From Vanilla planifolia (taxonomy: Eukaryota; Streptophyta; Magnoliopsida; Asparagales; Orchidaceae), in assembly GCA_023846275.1 (NCBI GenBank), contig JAIUJO010000190.1, positions 448,298 through 512,297 on the forward strand: a stretch of DNA of 64,000 nucleotides. Direction: 5' to 3'. Position numbers and translations under genes: made by a program. Below the pieces are notes generated by a model. The model had not been told where the DNA came from. It worked only from the letters and a program-made list of their open reading frames with translations, and made no database searches. This document shows positions 63,291-64,000 of the stretch, one piece after another (position 1 is the first letter of the stretch; each line of letters opens with the position of its first letter).

Positions 63291-63850
63291 CATGCTCACT
63301 AGTAGCAAGACACACTTGCTGCTTAGTGCTTTACTCTTATTTTCTATACTTGTTTATCATTTTAGTATCTAAAGAGATATTAGTGCGTGTAAAGTTTGTT
63401 TTTAGTTTCTTCACAAAGAAACTCGTACAATTTAGAGATGGAATTCATATTACACCAAGTTTACTTTTTTTGGCAATTGTTTGTCATTTTTTGCAACAAT
63501 GGAGAATGGCCATGATTCTATCACATCCTATTATTTTTTTAGTGTAGTTCTATAAACTTGTTTAAACGCTCTCTATCTATTTTATTTTATTTCATTGTTT
63601 GGAAAAAAGACATATTTCACCACAAATAATCACGAATGAGTAGTTGTTATTTTGACATTTTCTTTTTAATTGTGGATATGATGCCGCAGACTTGTTTTGA
63701 AAATTATTTTGCTAAAAAAGACTCCATTATCCTAGTCATATCATCATTGTATGTGGGTAAAAATTTGAAAAAAATATTTCTTTTTGCTCATGTAAGCCTT
63801 ATTATGATTGCAATTTTATGATTATACAAAAAAGGAGATGGTGCAAAATC

Positions 63851-64000
63851 ATTAATAATCTTAAAGGTGTTGCACATGATCTTGTTAGTATCAATGTATG
63901 CTACTTTTCTATAAAATTGTCTCCTTTCTTTAAATTTTTGCTATGATTTTGCTTATTAACATGAAGCTCTAATTCTCCTCTTCTGTGACTTTTAAATCGC
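63851..64000 (+). repeat. Satellite array, plus orientation (block 8, cut by window end)
   Basis: The monomer resumes with GTGTTGCACATGATCTTGTT, then the TAGTATC, ATTGTCTCCTTTC, TTGCTATGATTTTGC and CTCTAATTCTCCTCTTC blocks, all in normal order and phase. It runs off the window. Confidence 0.85.

Larger units (their letters stand above)
62073..63850 (+). mobile_element. Foreign insert with broken coding patches: possible pararetrovirus-like or LTR-element fragment
   Basis: Satellite stops after CTTTCTTACACTACATC and resumes near AATCTTAAAGGTGTTGCAC. About 60-70 bp of monomer is represented on both sides. The insert has no monomer blocks. It contains former coding sequence on the plus strand (62,276-63,086), a short promoter-like region with a TATA box at 63,281, and about 0.55 kb of further sequence. 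This order, broken protein followed by a non-coding promoter region, fits a circularly permuted endogenous pararetrovirus copy or the tail of an LTR element. No reverse transcriptase was found in the insert, so the class is open. Confidence 0.42.

Overview
The window reads as nuclear, very A+T-rich plant DNA with no intact gene. All long open frames are short, rich in F/I/L/Y/N/K, and fall inside repeats. The plant call rests on a decayed Ty1/copia pol with plant-type motifs, LTR-type primer-binding-site remnants, TA microsatellites and a large tandem array. The species cannot be named from this sequence.

Most of the window (about 1-35,770, 53,395-62,072 and 63,850-64,000) is one old, strongly diverged satellite with a monomer of about 0.4 kb. 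Recurrent landmarks are TTACACTCGATCTCCTTAG, AATTTATCTCATTTCTTCAA, a doubled TTGGTTATATTAC, GAGCTCTATCCAATTAAAT and GGCATGCTTTATGAGA. Well-kept stretches show spacings of 409-424 bp. Orientation is + for 1-9,945, - for 10,005-12,648, + for 12,649-14,800, - for 14,865-23,128, and + from 23,129 onward. Two of the switches belong to a higher-order tandem duplication (8,850-12,648 and 12,649-15,865). Each copy carries the same +/- junction, and each has lost a different internal block.

The array is interrupted by foreign DNA in three places. The first is about 0.7 kb of unidentified sequence (25,390-26,095). The second is a 17.6-kb island (35,770-53,395) of nested, decayed transposable elements. 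It holds a Ty1/copia pol pseudogene (about 41,340-43,817) between two diverged long direct repeats that look like its LTRs. It also holds a minus-strand LTR promoter with a primer-binding-site remnant near 37.8 kb, a small MITE-like inverted repeat at 38.3 kb, and two related LTR ends facing each other at 49.4 and 51.95 kb. The third is a 1.8-kb insert (62,072-63,850) with broken coding patches and a TATA-type promoter, possibly an old pararetrovirus-like or LTR-element fragment.

Nothing here works together as a pathway. The story is of a satellite array remodelled by inversion, duplication, deletion and nested insertion. All boundaries and similarities were judged by eye and are accurate to tens of bases at best.
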